Shown one piece after another: positions 22,102 through 30,520 of a stretch of 30,678 nucleotides of DNA (position 1 is the first letter of the stretch; each line of letters starts with the position of its first letter). Made by a program: the position numbers and the translations under genes. Source of the DNA: CAZDQL01 sp964507325 (GTDB lineage: Bacteria > Planctomycetota > UBA1135 > GCA-002686595); the NCBI GenBank assembly GCA_964507325.1, contig CAZDQL010000075.1, forward strand, positions 1 to 30,678. Reading direction: 5' to 3'. The notes below the pieces were generated by a model. That model had not been told where the DNA came from and searched no databases. It saw only the letters and a list, made by a program, of their open reading frames with translations.

Positions 22102-22980
22102 GTGCTGCGCTCGATGACCGGTTTTGGGGCCGCCACGGCGGGGAACGAGGAGCTCTCGGTGCGGGTGGAGGTACGCACCGTCAACCACCGGCACCTGCAG
22201 ATCAAACAGCGCCTGGCTCCGGAGGCGTCCCACCTCGAGGGGGATCTCGAGGGGATGGTGCGCAAGCGCCTGGCCCGGGGCTCCGTGAGCCTCGGCCTGC
22301 AGGTCCAGCGCGGCGGCGGTGCGGCCGCGGCGTGCATCGACCTGGAGGTGGCACGGGCCTATCGCGAACGGCTGACGGAGCTGGCGCGGGAGCTCGGGCT
22401 CGAGGGTGACCTGGAGCTGGCGGATCTCCTGGACCTGCCCGGCGTGGTCGCCGGTCGCGAGGAGGGGGACGCGGATCCGCGCCTGAGGAAGCTCACCCTG
22501 CAGGCCCTGAAGGACGCCCTCGACGAGTTGCTGGGCATGCGCGAGGAGGAGGGACGCGCCCTGGCGCGCGACCTCGAGCGCCAGGCGACCGCCGTCGGCA
22601 AGCTCTGCGCGCGGATCGCCAAACGCATGCCCACGGTCGTGCGCGCCCACCAGCGCACCCTGCAGCAACGGGTGGAGGAGCTCGTCGGCCGGGGCGCGGA
22701 GATCCCCCCCAAGGACCTGGCGCGGGAGATTTCGATCCTCGCGGACCGTCTGGACGTGTCGGAGGAGCTGACGCGCCTCGAGGCCCACCTGGCCCAGGTG
22801 GCCAAGCTGCTCGCCAAGGGGGGCGCGATCGGGCGCAAGCTCGACTTCCTGACCCAGGAGCTCTTCCGCGAGGCGAACACCGTCGGCTCCAAGTGCAGCG
22901 ACGCCAAGGTCGCGCACGCCGTGGTCGACCTGAAGACCCACATCGAGCGCCTGCGCGAGCAGGTGCAGAACGTCGAATGA
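22102..22980 (+). CDS. yicC: YicC family endoribonuclease
   Basis: 292 aa. Starts with the family signature LRSMTGFG and a VRTVNHRHL segment, and ends with the conserved C-terminal region (KLDFLTQELFREANTVGSKCSD, quoted in part: FLTQELFREANT) and LREQVQNVE. YicC proteins are oligomeric endoribonucleases implicated in small-RNA turnover. GTG start at 22102; a GAGGAGGAG run lies about 10 bases upstream. It overlaps gmk by four bases (ATGA). Confidence 0.92.
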   Translation: MLRSMTGFGAATAGNEELSVRVEVRTVNHRHLQIKQRLAPEASHLEGDLEGMVRKRLARGSVSLGLQVQRGGGAAAACIDLEVARAYRERLTELARELGLEGDLELADLLDLPGVVAGREEGDADPRLRKLTLQALKDALDELLGMREEEGRALARDLERQATAVGKLCARIAKRMPTVVRAHQRTLQQRVEELVGRGAEIPPKDLAREISILADRLDVSEELTRLEAHLAQVAKLLAKGGAIGRKLDFLTQELFREANTVGSKCSDAKVAHAVVDLKTHIERLREQVQNVE

Positions 22981-23540
22981 GCGCCGAGCAGGCGACCCAG
23001 GGGCGCATGCTCCTGATCTCGGGCCCCTCGGGGTGCGGCAAGAGCACCATCTGCGAGCACCTGCTGGAGGACCCGCGCGTGGTCTTCTCCGTCTCCGCCA
23101 CCACCCGCGCCCCTCGCCCGGGGGAGGTGGACGGCGAGGACTACCACTTCGTCACGCCCGAGCAGTTCCGCGCCTACATCAAGGCCGGCGCCCTGATCGA
23201 GCACGCCGAGCTCTTCGGCCACATGTACGGGACCCTGCGCGAGCCGCTGGAGCGCGCCATCGCCAAGGGCCAGGTCTTCCTGATGGAGATCGACGTGCAG
23301 GGCGCCCTGCAGCTGATGGCGCTGGAGGAGCCCGGGATCTACGTCTTCGTGGCGCCCCCCGACTTCGAGACCCTGCGCCGCCGCCTGACCGGCCGCAAGA
23401 CGGAGACCCAGGAGCAACTCGAGGCGCGCCTGGAGAAGGCGCGCGCGGAGTGCGCCATGCAGGGGCGCTACGACCACGTGGTGGTCAACCACTCGGTGGA
23501 CCAGTCGGTGGCGGAGATTCGGGCGATCGCGGGGTTGTAG
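22977..23540 (+). CDS. gmk: Guanylate kinase
   Basis: 187 aa. Phosphorylates GMP to GDP. P-loop GPSGCGKST at 16-24, GMP-binding SVSATTRAPRPGEVDGEDYHF following, and ILMEIDVQGA-type Walker B (here FLMEIDVQGA). C-terminal lid with RRRLTGRKTE. ATG at 22977 overlaps the yicC stop in ATGA; a longer frame from 22893 is shadow of yicC. Pairing with yicC is common across bacteria; rpoZ, often next, is absent. Confidence 0.96.
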   Translation: MSAEQATQGRMLLISGPSGCGKSTICEHLLEDPRVVFSVSATTRAPRPGEVDGEDYHFVTPEQFRAYIKAGALIEHAELFGHMYGTLREPLERAIAKGQVFLMEIDVQGALQLMALEEPGIYVFVAPPDFETLRRRLTGRKTETQEQLEARLEKARAECAMQGRYDHVVVNHSVDQSVAEIRAIAGL

Positions 23541-23565
23541 GGGGCGGGCTCGAGGTGCGCCCCTT
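23541..23565 (+). terminator. Weak terminator-like hairpin after gmk
   Basis: GGGGCG (23541-23546) pairs with CGCCCC (23558-23563) directly after the gmk stop and is followed by only two T. It would end the five-gene operon. Confidence 0.35.
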
Positions 23566-23641
23566 GGGGTGATCGCCTATGCTGGGCTTTCCCGGACACC
23601 CTGGCGCTCTAGGCAACCACACTCGATGTGAGGACCCAGCC

Positions 23642-25222
23642 ATGAGAGCGGATCTCGCAACGCCGTCGCTTCTCTGCTCGCTGCTTCTGCTGGCATCAGC
23701 AGTCAAAGCCCAGGAACTGCACGTCCTCGTACCCCCATCTGTTCCCGACATCGGGCACTTTTCGGCCGGGCTCGCCGTGGGGAACGGCTTGGTGCTGGCC
23801 AGCAACCACACCCATGGGCCGAACAATCAGGGTCGGGTGGAGGTCTTCGACCGGCACACTGGGCAACACCGGCGGTCGCTGGTGGCAACCACACCCATCG
23901 ACGACGATTACTTCGGCGGGAGGATCGCCCTCAGTGAGGACTGGACCCTGATCGGGTCCCGGCGTGCGACCCCATCGGACTGGTCCTCCGGAGCCGTCCA
24001 TCTCTTCGATCCGGTCACAGGCGAGGAACTGCGCAAGTTCACACCTCCCGACGGGCTGCACGGCCAGGGCTTCGGAGTCTCGATCGCAATCGATGGTGAT
24101 CTGGCCCTGATTGGCGCCTCCCACGACGACACGCAGGGAAGTTACTCCGGTGCGGCCTACCTGATCCACATCCCGACCGGCGCGCTGGTGCACAAGCTGA
24201 TCGGCTCGGACTGCCGCTTCTTCAGCCACTTCGGTGCGCTGGTCGCCCTGGGCGGGGGACGAGCGGTGGCGATCAGCAGCCATGACACCAAGGGCACGGG
24301 GGCGTTCTACGTCTTCGACGCGGTCACGGGTCTGGAGCTGTACAAACGCACGGGATCGGGAGTACACCGCTATGCCCACTTCGGATCGATGCTCCACATG
24401 CATGGAGATCGGCTCTTGGTCGGGGCGTACAGCGAGAACAACCATGGCCTCGAGCGTTCGGGTGCGGCATACCTCTTCGACCTCAACACGGGCGTCGAAT
24501 TGCACCGCTTCGTCAGTCCGCAGCCCTACGTGCGAGCTGGGTTCGGCTATGCGGGAATGCTCGACGACAACCACATCATCATCACCGAACCAGGAGACGC
24601 GAACTACTTCAACACCAAGGGTCGAGCCTTCGTGTTTGACGCTCAGACCTTCGAGCTTCTGGAGACGATCCAACCCAGCGACAACCAGGAGGGGGATCTC
24701 TTCGGTTTGAGCATCGCCAGCCAGGGCTGCGAGGTGGTGATCAGCTCCCCCTGGGCGGACAGTGTCGGACCCTACACCGGAAAGGCCTACGTCTTCCCGT
24801 CGCCCGGCGCTCTCGGCGAATCCACCTGCGACGCCAATCGCAACTCGACGGGGGCTCCGGCGGTGCTGACCGCCGAAGGCAGCACCTGTGTTGCAGCGAA
24901 TCTCCTGACCTTGAGTGCCAGCACCCTGCCGCCCAACGTCCGCGGCTCCTTCCTGGTCAGCCGCGGCACGGACTTCGTGCCCTTCGTCGGAGGCAGCCAG
25001 GGCAACCTCTGCTTGGCCGCGCCGCTCGGCCGCTTCACCGATCCCCCCTTCTTCTCCATGCCGTGGGGGATCGCCTGGGGCCACATCGACCTGAACGACC
25101 TCCCCCTTGGCAGCCACGCCGTGCAGCCCGGCGAGACCTGGTACTTCCAGGCCTGGTACTACGACTTCAACCCTGGTCTGACGAGCAACCTGACCAACGG
25201 ACTCGAAGTGGTCTTCCGCTGA
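23642..25222 (+). CDS. Secreted beta-propeller (FG-GAP-like) protein with a planctomycete-type C-terminal domain
   Basis: 526 aa. A signal peptide ends near residue 24 (SAVKAQ). Residues about 30-395 are repeats in which HFGxxVxL/GDxxLIGAxxD is followed by SGAAYLFDxxTG, the pattern of FG-GAP/integrin-alpha-like beta-propellers, about six or seven blades. From about residue 400 a cysteine-containing beta domain follows (CDANRNSTGAP, GGSQGNLCL, FQAWYYDFNPGLTSN) that ends in the strand LTNGLEVVFR. I recall this terminal domain from many exported proteins of marine planctomycetes, where it may act in sorting or anchoring. ATG 23642 has GAGG nine bases upstream. Base use seems less GC-biased than in the neighbours. 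Role probably extracellular adhesion or matrix. Confidence 0.78.
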   Translation: MRADLATPSLLCSLLLLASAVKAQELHVLVPPSVPDIGHFSAGLAVGNGLVLASNHTHGPNNQGRVEVFDRHTGQHRRSLVATTPIDDDYFGGRIALSEDWTLIGSRRATPSDWSSGAVHLFDPVTGEELRKFTPPDGLHGQGFGVSIAIDGDLALIGASHDDTQGSYSGAAYLIHIPTGALVHKLIGSDCRFFSHFGALVALGGGRAVAISSHDTKGTGAFYVFDAVTGLELYKRTGSGVHRYAHFGSMLHMHGDRLLVGAYSENNHGLERSGAAYLFDLNTGVELHRFVSPQPYVRAGFGYAGMLDDNHIIITEPGDANYFNTKGRAFVFDAQTFELLETIQPSDNQEGDLFGLSIASQGCEVVISSPWADSVGPYTGKAYVFPSPGALGESTCDANRNSTGAPAVLTAEGSTCVAANLLTLSASTLPPNVRGSFLVSRGTDFVPFVGGSQGNLCLAAPLGRFTDPPFFSMPWGIAWGHIDLNDLPLGSHAVQPGETWYFQAWYYDFNPGLTSNLTNGLEVVFR

Positions 25223-25279
25223 AGTGGTGCGGGGGGTACGGAGCGAGCAGATCGTGCGCGACTCCGTGCCCGCACGAGC

Positions 25280-25316
25280 GGCCGCCGCTCCCCCGCGAAA
25301 GGGGGAAACGGCGGCC
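25280..25316. terminator. Hairpin terminator between convergent genes
   Basis: GGCCGCCG (25280-25287) pairs with CGGCGGCC (25309-25316), with an inner CCCCC/GGGGG stem around GCGAAA. It lies midway between the stop at 25222 and the minus-strand stop at 25344, so it can serve both genes. No long T-run follows. Confidence 0.55.
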
Positions 25317-25343
25317 CTTCGGCTGTCGGATTGGAGCCTACGG

Positions 25344-25838
25344 CTAGTGGATCTTCCAGTGCCCCTTGAAGCGCCCCTTCTGACCAGCCAGGTCCTTGTA
25401 GTGACCCGCCATCTTCCCGATCACCCTCAGCCCGTTGCCGTTGGGCTTCTTGCGGAAGATCTTCGTCTCGAACACGCCCTTGCCATCGGGACTGCCCACC
25501 CATTTGCCGAGCACGACGGCGAAGGGCTTGTCTGACACTCCGTCGGCGGTGATGCGGTAGAGATGGCCCTTGACGAGTCCGTCGACGACGGGCCCACCGG
25601 GAGGCGAGACGGGGATGAGGTCGGCCTTCAGGACGAAGCGGGGCACGACCCCGTACTCGATGAGGACCCCCTTCGCTTTTCCGAGAGCGTCGGCGTTGGG
25701 GAGCTTCCAGACCCCGCTGACCCTGCCGTGATGGGGGGGATGGGGGTCGGAGGACTGTGCCGTCGCCGGCGAGCTCACGAGGGCGAGGAATCCCAGAGCC
25801 GTCATGGCCAGGGTGAGGAGAGAGCGTCTGCGAAGCAT
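25344..25838 (-). CDS. Small exported protein, unknown function
   Basis: 164 aa. A signal peptide with twin arginines at the start (MLRRRSLLTLAMTALGFLAL) is cleaved near SSPATAQ. The mature part is about 135 residues, Gly/Lys-rich and probably beta-stranded: GRVSGVWKLPNADALG near its start and KGRFKGHWKIH at its end look like matching G-x-x-G-x-W strands that could close a barrel or sandwich. I recognise no family. The ATG at 25838 is preferred over the in-frame TTG just before it; AAGGAA lies about nine bases upstream. Confidence 0.68.
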   Translation of the reverse strand: MLRRRSLLTLAMTALGFLALVSSPATAQSSDPHPPHHGRVSGVWKLPNADALGKAKGVLIEYGVVPRFVLKADLIPVSPPGGPVVDGLVKGHLYRITADGVSDKPFAVVLGKWVGSPDGKGVFETKIFRKKPNGNGLRVIGKMAGHYKDLAGQKGRFKGHWKIH

Positions 25839-25941
25839 CAATGGTGTTCCTTGGCCGGTGCGGCCGCAGGTTCCGTGGGGAGCGCCGCAACGGCGGAGAT
25901 GCGCGCCGGCGGCAGTGACTAGGGGCTGGGGAACCGTCCCC

Positions 25942-25972
25942 CCAGAACCGAGAAAGGACGCGCAGGTTCTGG
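25942..25972. terminator. Inverted repeat downstream of the 26041-26817 gene
   Basis: CCAGAACC (25942-25949) pairs with GGTTCTGG (25965-25972) around a 15-base loop, and a CTGGGG/CCCCAG stem overlaps just to its left. On the minus strand these lie about 70-115 bases past the methyltransferase stop. The 25839-26040 stretch otherwise holds nothing I recognise. Confidence 0.35.
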
Positions 25973-26040
25973 AGCCACGGCCGGAATCTCAGGCTGATAC
26001 CGATCCACCCCAGCACCGGCCGCATGCCGGACACGACTGC

Positions 26041-26817
26041 CTACGGCCCGGTGGAGACGGACTCGCCGGCCCAGCGGCAGACGCAGATCTGCTTGGGAGA
26101 ATCGGACCTGAAGGGGGCCCGCGAGAAGGCCCCGAAGCGCTCGACGATCCGCCAGCCGTTGTAGCGCAGGAGCGCCTCCAGCTCGAGGGGGAAGAAGCAG
26201 CGCATGTCCAGCGTCCCGACGAAGGTCTCGTCGCCGACCCGGTGGTGCCACGTGACGCGGTTGACCTGGTCGGCGGCCTCGTAGCGGTTCTCCTCGAGGA
26301 TGACCAGCTCGCGTCCGTCGTCCAGGACCCCCCGGTAGCGCTCGCTGGGCTCGCCGTCCTTCTCGACCAGACGCGCGACGTCGGGGTTGAAGACGTCGAA
26401 GGCGAAGGTCCCTCCCGGCTGGAGGTGCTCTCGGACGCAAGCGAAGATGCGTTCGACGTCGTCGACGGTGTAGGTGTTCTGGATCGAGTTGAAGGGGATG
26501 AAGACCAGCGCGAAGCGCCGCCCCAAGGCGAAGTCGCGCATGTCCCCGAAGAGGAGGGGTGAGGGGAGCGACTGCGCCTGCGCCTTGGCCCGCGCGCGCT
26601 CGAGCATCGACTCGGTGAAATCCAACCCCGTGACGTCGAACCCCGCCTTCAGCAGGGGCAGGGTGAGGCGTCCCGTCCCGCAGCAGAGCTCGAGGATCGG
26701 CCCCTTCGCCTCGCGACAGAGGTCCTCGTAGAAGGGCAGATCTCCGAGGTCGTGGTTCACGGCGTCGTAGATCTCGCCGTCGCGGAGGGGGGCGCTGACT
26801 CCGTACTCGTTGGTCAT
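26041..26817 (-). CDS. Class I SAM-dependent methyltransferase
   Basis: 258 aa. Motif I is ILELCCGTGRLTLPL (about 41-55), the acidic strand end is VTGLDFT (61-67), and the motif IV region reads FALVFIPFNSIQNT followed by LQPGGTFAFDVFNPD. The C-terminal half is a beta-rich insertion with YEAADQVNRVTWHHRV, seen in the small-molecule methyltransferase group that contains this NSIQN loop. The substrate is unknown. ATG 26817 has GAGGAG upstream at suitable distance. A TGCTAGCCT box lies 33 bases upstream of the start on this strand (26850-26858). Confidence 0.83.
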   Translation of the reverse strand: MTNEYGVSAPLRDGEIYDAVNHDLGDLPFYEDLCREAKGPILELCCGTGRLTLPLLKAGFDVTGLDFTESMLERARAKAQAQSLPSPLLFGDMRDFALGRRFALVFIPFNSIQNTYTVDDVERIFACVREHLQPGGTFAFDVFNPDVARLVEKDGEPSERYRGVLDDGRELVILEENRYEAADQVNRVTWHHRVGDETFVGTLDMRCFFPLELEALLRYNGWRIVERFGAFSRAPFRSDSPKQICVCRWAGESVSTGP

Positions 26818-26997
26818 GGGGGCTCCTCGTCGTCCTCGGGGGACGCAGCAGGCTAGCACGCCTTCCCCGGGCGCGATTCCCGGTGGAACCCCTGCAACCG
26901 CCCAGACGGGAGCCCGGTCGAAGGACGTGCCGGCATGTACAGGAGATGCGCCTGCGACCTCGCCGGCAGCATCCGGGACCTTCCGAGGAGCACGACC

Positions 26998-27783
26998 ATG
27001 AACACGAAGAAGAAGACCCCCGCACGCACGGCCATGGCTCTCGTAGGCCTGGCTGCCGCCGCTCTCGTCGGGACTTCGTCGGCGGAGATCGCGACGCTGC
27101 CGAAGAAGGGCGGCGTCGCCATCCTGAGCTGCGGCAAGGCCAAGCGCAGCGGGGACGAGCTGATCAGCATCACCTACCTCGATCCCAAAGGAGAGCTTGT
27201 CCCCTTCGAGGCCGCCACCGGGCAGTCCGGCTCGCAGCACGAGTGGGACGACATCGCCAAGGGCACCTCCGGTCCCGCCAAGGCCGCGGCGATCGCGACC
27301 GCCATCAACGACTCGGGGGCACCCCTCACCGCCAGCGCGGTGGGCCACGTGGTCACCGTGGGCACCACCGGGGGGTGTCAGGGGATCCGCCGCATGTCCG
27401 TCACCAACAACACGCGGCAAGCGCGGGACAAGGTGAAGATCAGCGTCGAGCGCTCCCCAGGCCCGATCGGGGCGCAGCCCCTGCCGGAGGGCTACGTCAC
27501 CCTGGTGGGCATCCTCTCCAGGCAGGACGACGACGGGAATCCGGCCGAGTTCGCCCTCGGCACCGACCGTTGGACCTTCGAGACTACGACCGGGGAACAC
27601 GCCTCCCTGGTCACTCTGTGCCAAGCGGCGGTCGGTGAGTTGGTCGCCCACGGCGTCTCCGCCAGTCTGGTGCGGCCGACGGTGATCCGCGTCGTCCTCG
27701 ACCCGGTCCGCGACGGCCAACTCGTCTGGGGCTGCACGGATACCGGGGCCACCATGATGGCCGGGGTCGAGCTGCCCGACTGA
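26998..27783 (+). CDS. Exported protein of unknown family, possibly duplicated
   Basis: 261 aa. Lys-rich start (MNTKKKTPART) and hydrophobic core form a signal peptide, cleavage near TSSAE. The mature part seems to have two similar halves: each has strands, then an Ala-rich helix (AKAAAIATAINDSG; LVTLCQAAVGELVAHG), then a Val-rich strand pair (LTASAVGHVVTVG; VSASLVRPTVIRVVL). The duplication is inferred by eye only. Single cysteines occur in each half. The ATG at 26998 follows GAGGAG with seven bases between. Confidence 0.68.
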   Translation: MNTKKKTPARTAMALVGLAAAALVGTSSAEIATLPKKGGVAILSCGKAKRSGDELISITYLDPKGELVPFEAATGQSGSQHEWDDIAKGTSGPAKAAAIATAINDSGAPLTASAVGHVVTVGTTGGCQGIRRMSVTNNTRQARDKVKISVERSPGPIGAQPLPEGYVTLVGILSRQDDDGNPAEFALGTDRWTFETTTGEHASLVTLCQAAVGELVAHGVSASLVRPTVIRVVLDPVRDGQLVWGCTDTGATMMAGVELPD

Positions 27784-27933
27784 TGTGGCGGAGGGGCGGG
27801 CCGGGGCAGAATCCGCCCCGCTGCCCCCCCCGCCGGCTCACGGCGTCGCTATCCTGTTCGCCCCTACCGCCGGGACCGGCCCGGCGCCCCCCCAGGACGA
27901 CCGCAGGTGGAGCCCCGCGGGGCTCCTTTCAGC

Positions 27934-29454
27934 ATGGACTTCCTCCAAGAACTCGGTATCCAGGCCGAGAACTCCGGCGCCTACAACGGCGAGTGGCTCG
28001 AAACCGGCGGAGCGACGCTCGAGACGCGTGATCCCGCGACCGGCGAGCTGATCGCCAAGGTGCGCACCGCCAACGCCGAGGACTACGAGGAGTGCGTGCG
28101 CTCCGCCCACAGCGCCTTCGAGCGCTGGCGCAGCGTGCCCGCGCCCCAACGGGGCGAAGTGGTGCGCCAACTGGGCGAGGCGATGCGCGAGAAGAAGGAC
28201 GCCCTGGGGCGCCTGATCACCCTCGAGATGGGCAAGATCCTCCAAGAGGGGTGGGGCGAGGTCCAGGAGGCGATCGACATCGCCGACTTCGCGGTCGGCC
28301 AGTCGCGCATGCTCTACGGCCTGTCGATGCACTCCGAGCGCCCCGGCCACGCCATGCGCGAGCAGTGGCACCCCCTGGGCGTCGTCGGCTGCATCACCGC
28401 CTTCAACTTCCCGATGGCGGTCTGGGCCTGGAACTCGATGCTGGCGCTGGTCTGCGGCGACGCGATGCTCTGGAAGCCCTCCAGCCAGACGCCCCTGTGC
28501 GGCATCGGCCTGACCAACGTCTGCCGCCCGGTGCTGGAGCGCGCCGGCTTCGGCGGCTTGATCTCGCTCGCCGTCGGCTCGGGACGCGACGTGGGGCAGC
28601 GCATGCTGGAGGACCCGCGGGTGCCGCTGGTCTCCTTCACCGGCTCGACCCAGGTCGGGCGCGGCGTGGCGAGCACCGTCGCCGGTCGCTTCGGGCGCAC
28701 GATCCTCGAGCTGGGCGGCAACAACGCCGTGGTCCTGATGGAGGACGCCGACCTGGATCTGGCGATCCCCTCCATCGTCTTCGGCGCCGTGGGCACCGCC
28801 GGTCAGCGCTGCACGTCGACCCGGCGGGTCCTGGTGCACGAGTCCCTGATCGACGACGTCGAGCAGCGCCTGCTGCGCGCCTACGAGCAGGTGAAGATCG
28901 GCAACCCCTCCGACGACGGCACCCTCTGCGGGCCGCTCGTCACCGAGGGTGCGGTGGGGGACATGATGGCCGCGCTCGAGAAGGTGCGTGCGACCGGTGG
29001 CACGGTGCTCTACGGCGGTGAGACCCTGACTCTCGAGGGTCGCGAGGCGGGCGGCAACTTCGTCAAGCCCGCGATCGTGCGGGCGGAGAACGACTGGGAG
29101 ATCGTTCAGGAGGAGACCTTCGCTCCGATCCTGTACCTGATCTCCGTGCGGGACGTCGACGACGCGATCGCCAAGCACAACGGGGTGCCCCAGGGGCTCT
29201 CCTCGGCGATGTTCACCCTGAACGTGCGCCACGCCGAGCGCTTCCTCTCCGCCACCGGCTCCGACTGCGGCATCGCGAACGTCAACATCGGCACCTCCGG
29301 CGCCGAGATCGGCGGGGCCTTCGGCGGCGAGAAGGAGACCGGCGGCGGCCGGGAATCCGGCTCCGACGCCTGGAAGGGCTACATGCGGCGGCAGACCAAC
29401 ACCGTCAACTGGTCGACCGACCTGCCGCTGGCCCAGGGAATCAAGTTCGGGTAG
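27934..29454 (+). CDS. Aldehyde dehydrogenase, ALDH7 / alpha-aminoadipic semialdehyde dehydrogenase type
   Basis: 506 aa, normal ALDH7 length. NAD-dependent oxidation of a semialdehyde, most likely alpha-aminoadipate semialdehyde in equilibrium with piperideine-6-carboxylate, in lysine catabolism. Cofactor site TAFNFPMAVWAWN (155-167), SFTGSTQVGRG (234-244), general base Glu259 (LELGGNN) and nucleophile Cys293 (GQRCTSTRR). The C-terminus (GGEKETGGGRESGSDAWKGY ... LPLAQGIKFG) is specific for the ALDH7 branch. The ATG at 27934 is preferred to a GTG at 27907. TATCCT at 27851-27856 may be the -10 box. No other lysine-degradation gene is adjacent. Confidence 0.92.
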   Translation: MDFLQELGIQAENSGAYNGEWLETGGATLETRDPATGELIAKVRTANAEDYEECVRSAHSAFERWRSVPAPQRGEVVRQLGEAMREKKDALGRLITLEMGKILQEGWGEVQEAIDIADFAVGQSRMLYGLSMHSERPGHAMREQWHPLGVVGCITAFNFPMAVWAWNSMLALVCGDAMLWKPSSQTPLCGIGLTNVCRPVLERAGFGGLISLAVGSGRDVGQRMLEDPRVPLVSFTGSTQVGRGVASTVAGRFGRTILELGGNNAVVLMEDADLDLAIPSIVFGAVGTAGQRCTSTRRVLVHESLIDDVEQRLLRAYEQVKIGNPSDDGTLCGPLVTEGAVGDMMAALEKVRATGGTVLYGGETLTLEGREAGGNFVKPAIVRAENDWEIVQEETFAPILYLISVRDVDDAIAKHNGVPQGLSSAMFTLNVRHAERFLSATGSDCGIANVNIGTSGAEIGGAFGGEKETGGGRESGSDAWKGYMRRQTNTVNWSTDLPLAQGIKFG

Positions 29455-29523
29455 CAGGGCGCGGCTCAGGGACGCGGCGCGAGCGGTCGATAGCAGGGGC
29501 ACCCCAGTCCCTCGAGTCGACTC

Positions 29524-30417
29524 ATGAACACCTCCACGCCCCTCGTCGCCGTCGCTTCCCTCGCCCTGGGCGCCGCGATCGCCTTCGTCGTCACGACCGA
29601 GGCCCCCGTCGAGCCGCAGGCCGATCCCACGCCGCAAGCCACTGCGTCTGCCGCCGCCGCGCGCCGCGCCCCCCAGGTCGCCGACGGCCCGGTCCGGGTC
29701 GCGGGGATCATGAGCCAGCGCGTGCTCGCGCGTGAGGGGGAGTACGGCGAGCAGCGCCCCTTCGCCGGCTCCTTCGGAACGACGCGCGTCGCCCTGGAGG
29801 TCGACCTCGATCGCGTCCAGGGCGCCGGCGCCCTGAGCATCGTCGACGTCGTCCTCGACCGCTCCACGGTCGAGCGTTTCTTCGACGACCGCGGGACCGA
29901 TCTGACCGCGGGACTCGAGCCTGGCAACGCCTACGAGATGATGCCCGACCTCTCGCAGGACGGCCGGCGCGTGTCGGCGATCCTCGGCGCCGAGACGCGC
30001 CCCGCGCGCGACGCGGGGTGGTTCGCCATCGAGGGCTCGATCGCGCTGCTCTGCGCCAGCGGGAAGGAGATCCGCACGTCGCAGCCGGTGGCTCTGCAGG
30101 CGGGTTCGAGACTCGCCGTCGAGCCCTTCGAGCTCGAAATCGTCCAGGTCGGCCCCTCTCAGTGGGACGAGTCGCAGTGGACGGTCGAGCTCCGCACCCA
30201 CGGCGACCTCAGCGTCGTCACGTCGTGGTCCCTCGTGAAGCCGGACGGCGAAGTCGTCGAGCTGAGCGAGCAGATGACCTGGACGATGAACGGCACCGTT
30301 CAGAAGACTCTGGCCGCACCTGCTCCGGTGGAGACCGCCGCTCTGCGCGTCGAACTGTGGGTCGACGGCGAGGTCCTGATGGTCCCCTACGCAGTTGAGG
30401 CCGGGCTCGGGTTGTAG
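29524..30417 (+). CDS. Exported or membrane-anchored protein, unknown function
   Basis: 297 aa. One N-terminal hydrophobic segment (about residues 7-25, TPLVAVASLALGAAIAFVV), then a Pro/Ala-rich low-complexity linker to about residue 52, then a beta-rich soluble domain with alternating strands such as RVALEVDLDRVQGAG, SIVDVVLD, WTVELRTHGDLSVVTSWSLV and LRVELWVDGEVLMVPYAV. The C-terminal third looks immunoglobulin-like. I recognise no family. ATG 29524 lies 69 bases after the dehydrogenase stop, with no clear Shine-Dalgarno; it may be co-transcribed. Confidence 0.65.
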   Translation: MNTSTPLVAVASLALGAAIAFVVTTEAPVEPQADPTPQATASAAAARRAPQVADGPVRVAGIMSQRVLAREGEYGEQRPFAGSFGTTRVALEVDLDRVQGAGALSIVDVVLDRSTVERFFDDRGTDLTAGLEPGNAYEMMPDLSQDGRRVSAILGAETRPARDAGWFAIEGSIALLCASGKEIRTSQPVALQAGSRLAVEPFELEIVQVGPSQWDESQWTVELRTHGDLSVVTSWSLVKPDGEVVELSEQMTWTMNGTVQKTLAAPAPVETAALRVELWVDGEVLMVPYAVEAGLGL

Positions 30418-30468
30418 TCCTGACGGCGCTCATCGGACCGCTGGAGCGAAGCCTAGGCTAAGCAGGAG

Positions 30469-30501
30469 TTGTCACCCGGGGGCTGGGCGACCTGCTAGCC
30501 T
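30469..30501 (+). promoter_or_regulatory. Probable promoter of the truncated secreted-protein gene
   Basis: TTGTCA (30469-30474) is followed 18 bases later by TGCTAGCCT (30493-30501). The Shine-Dalgarno of the next gene begins about seven bases further, so the leader would be short. Confidence 0.5.
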
Positions 30502-30520
30502 CCCCTCGGGAGGTGATCCC

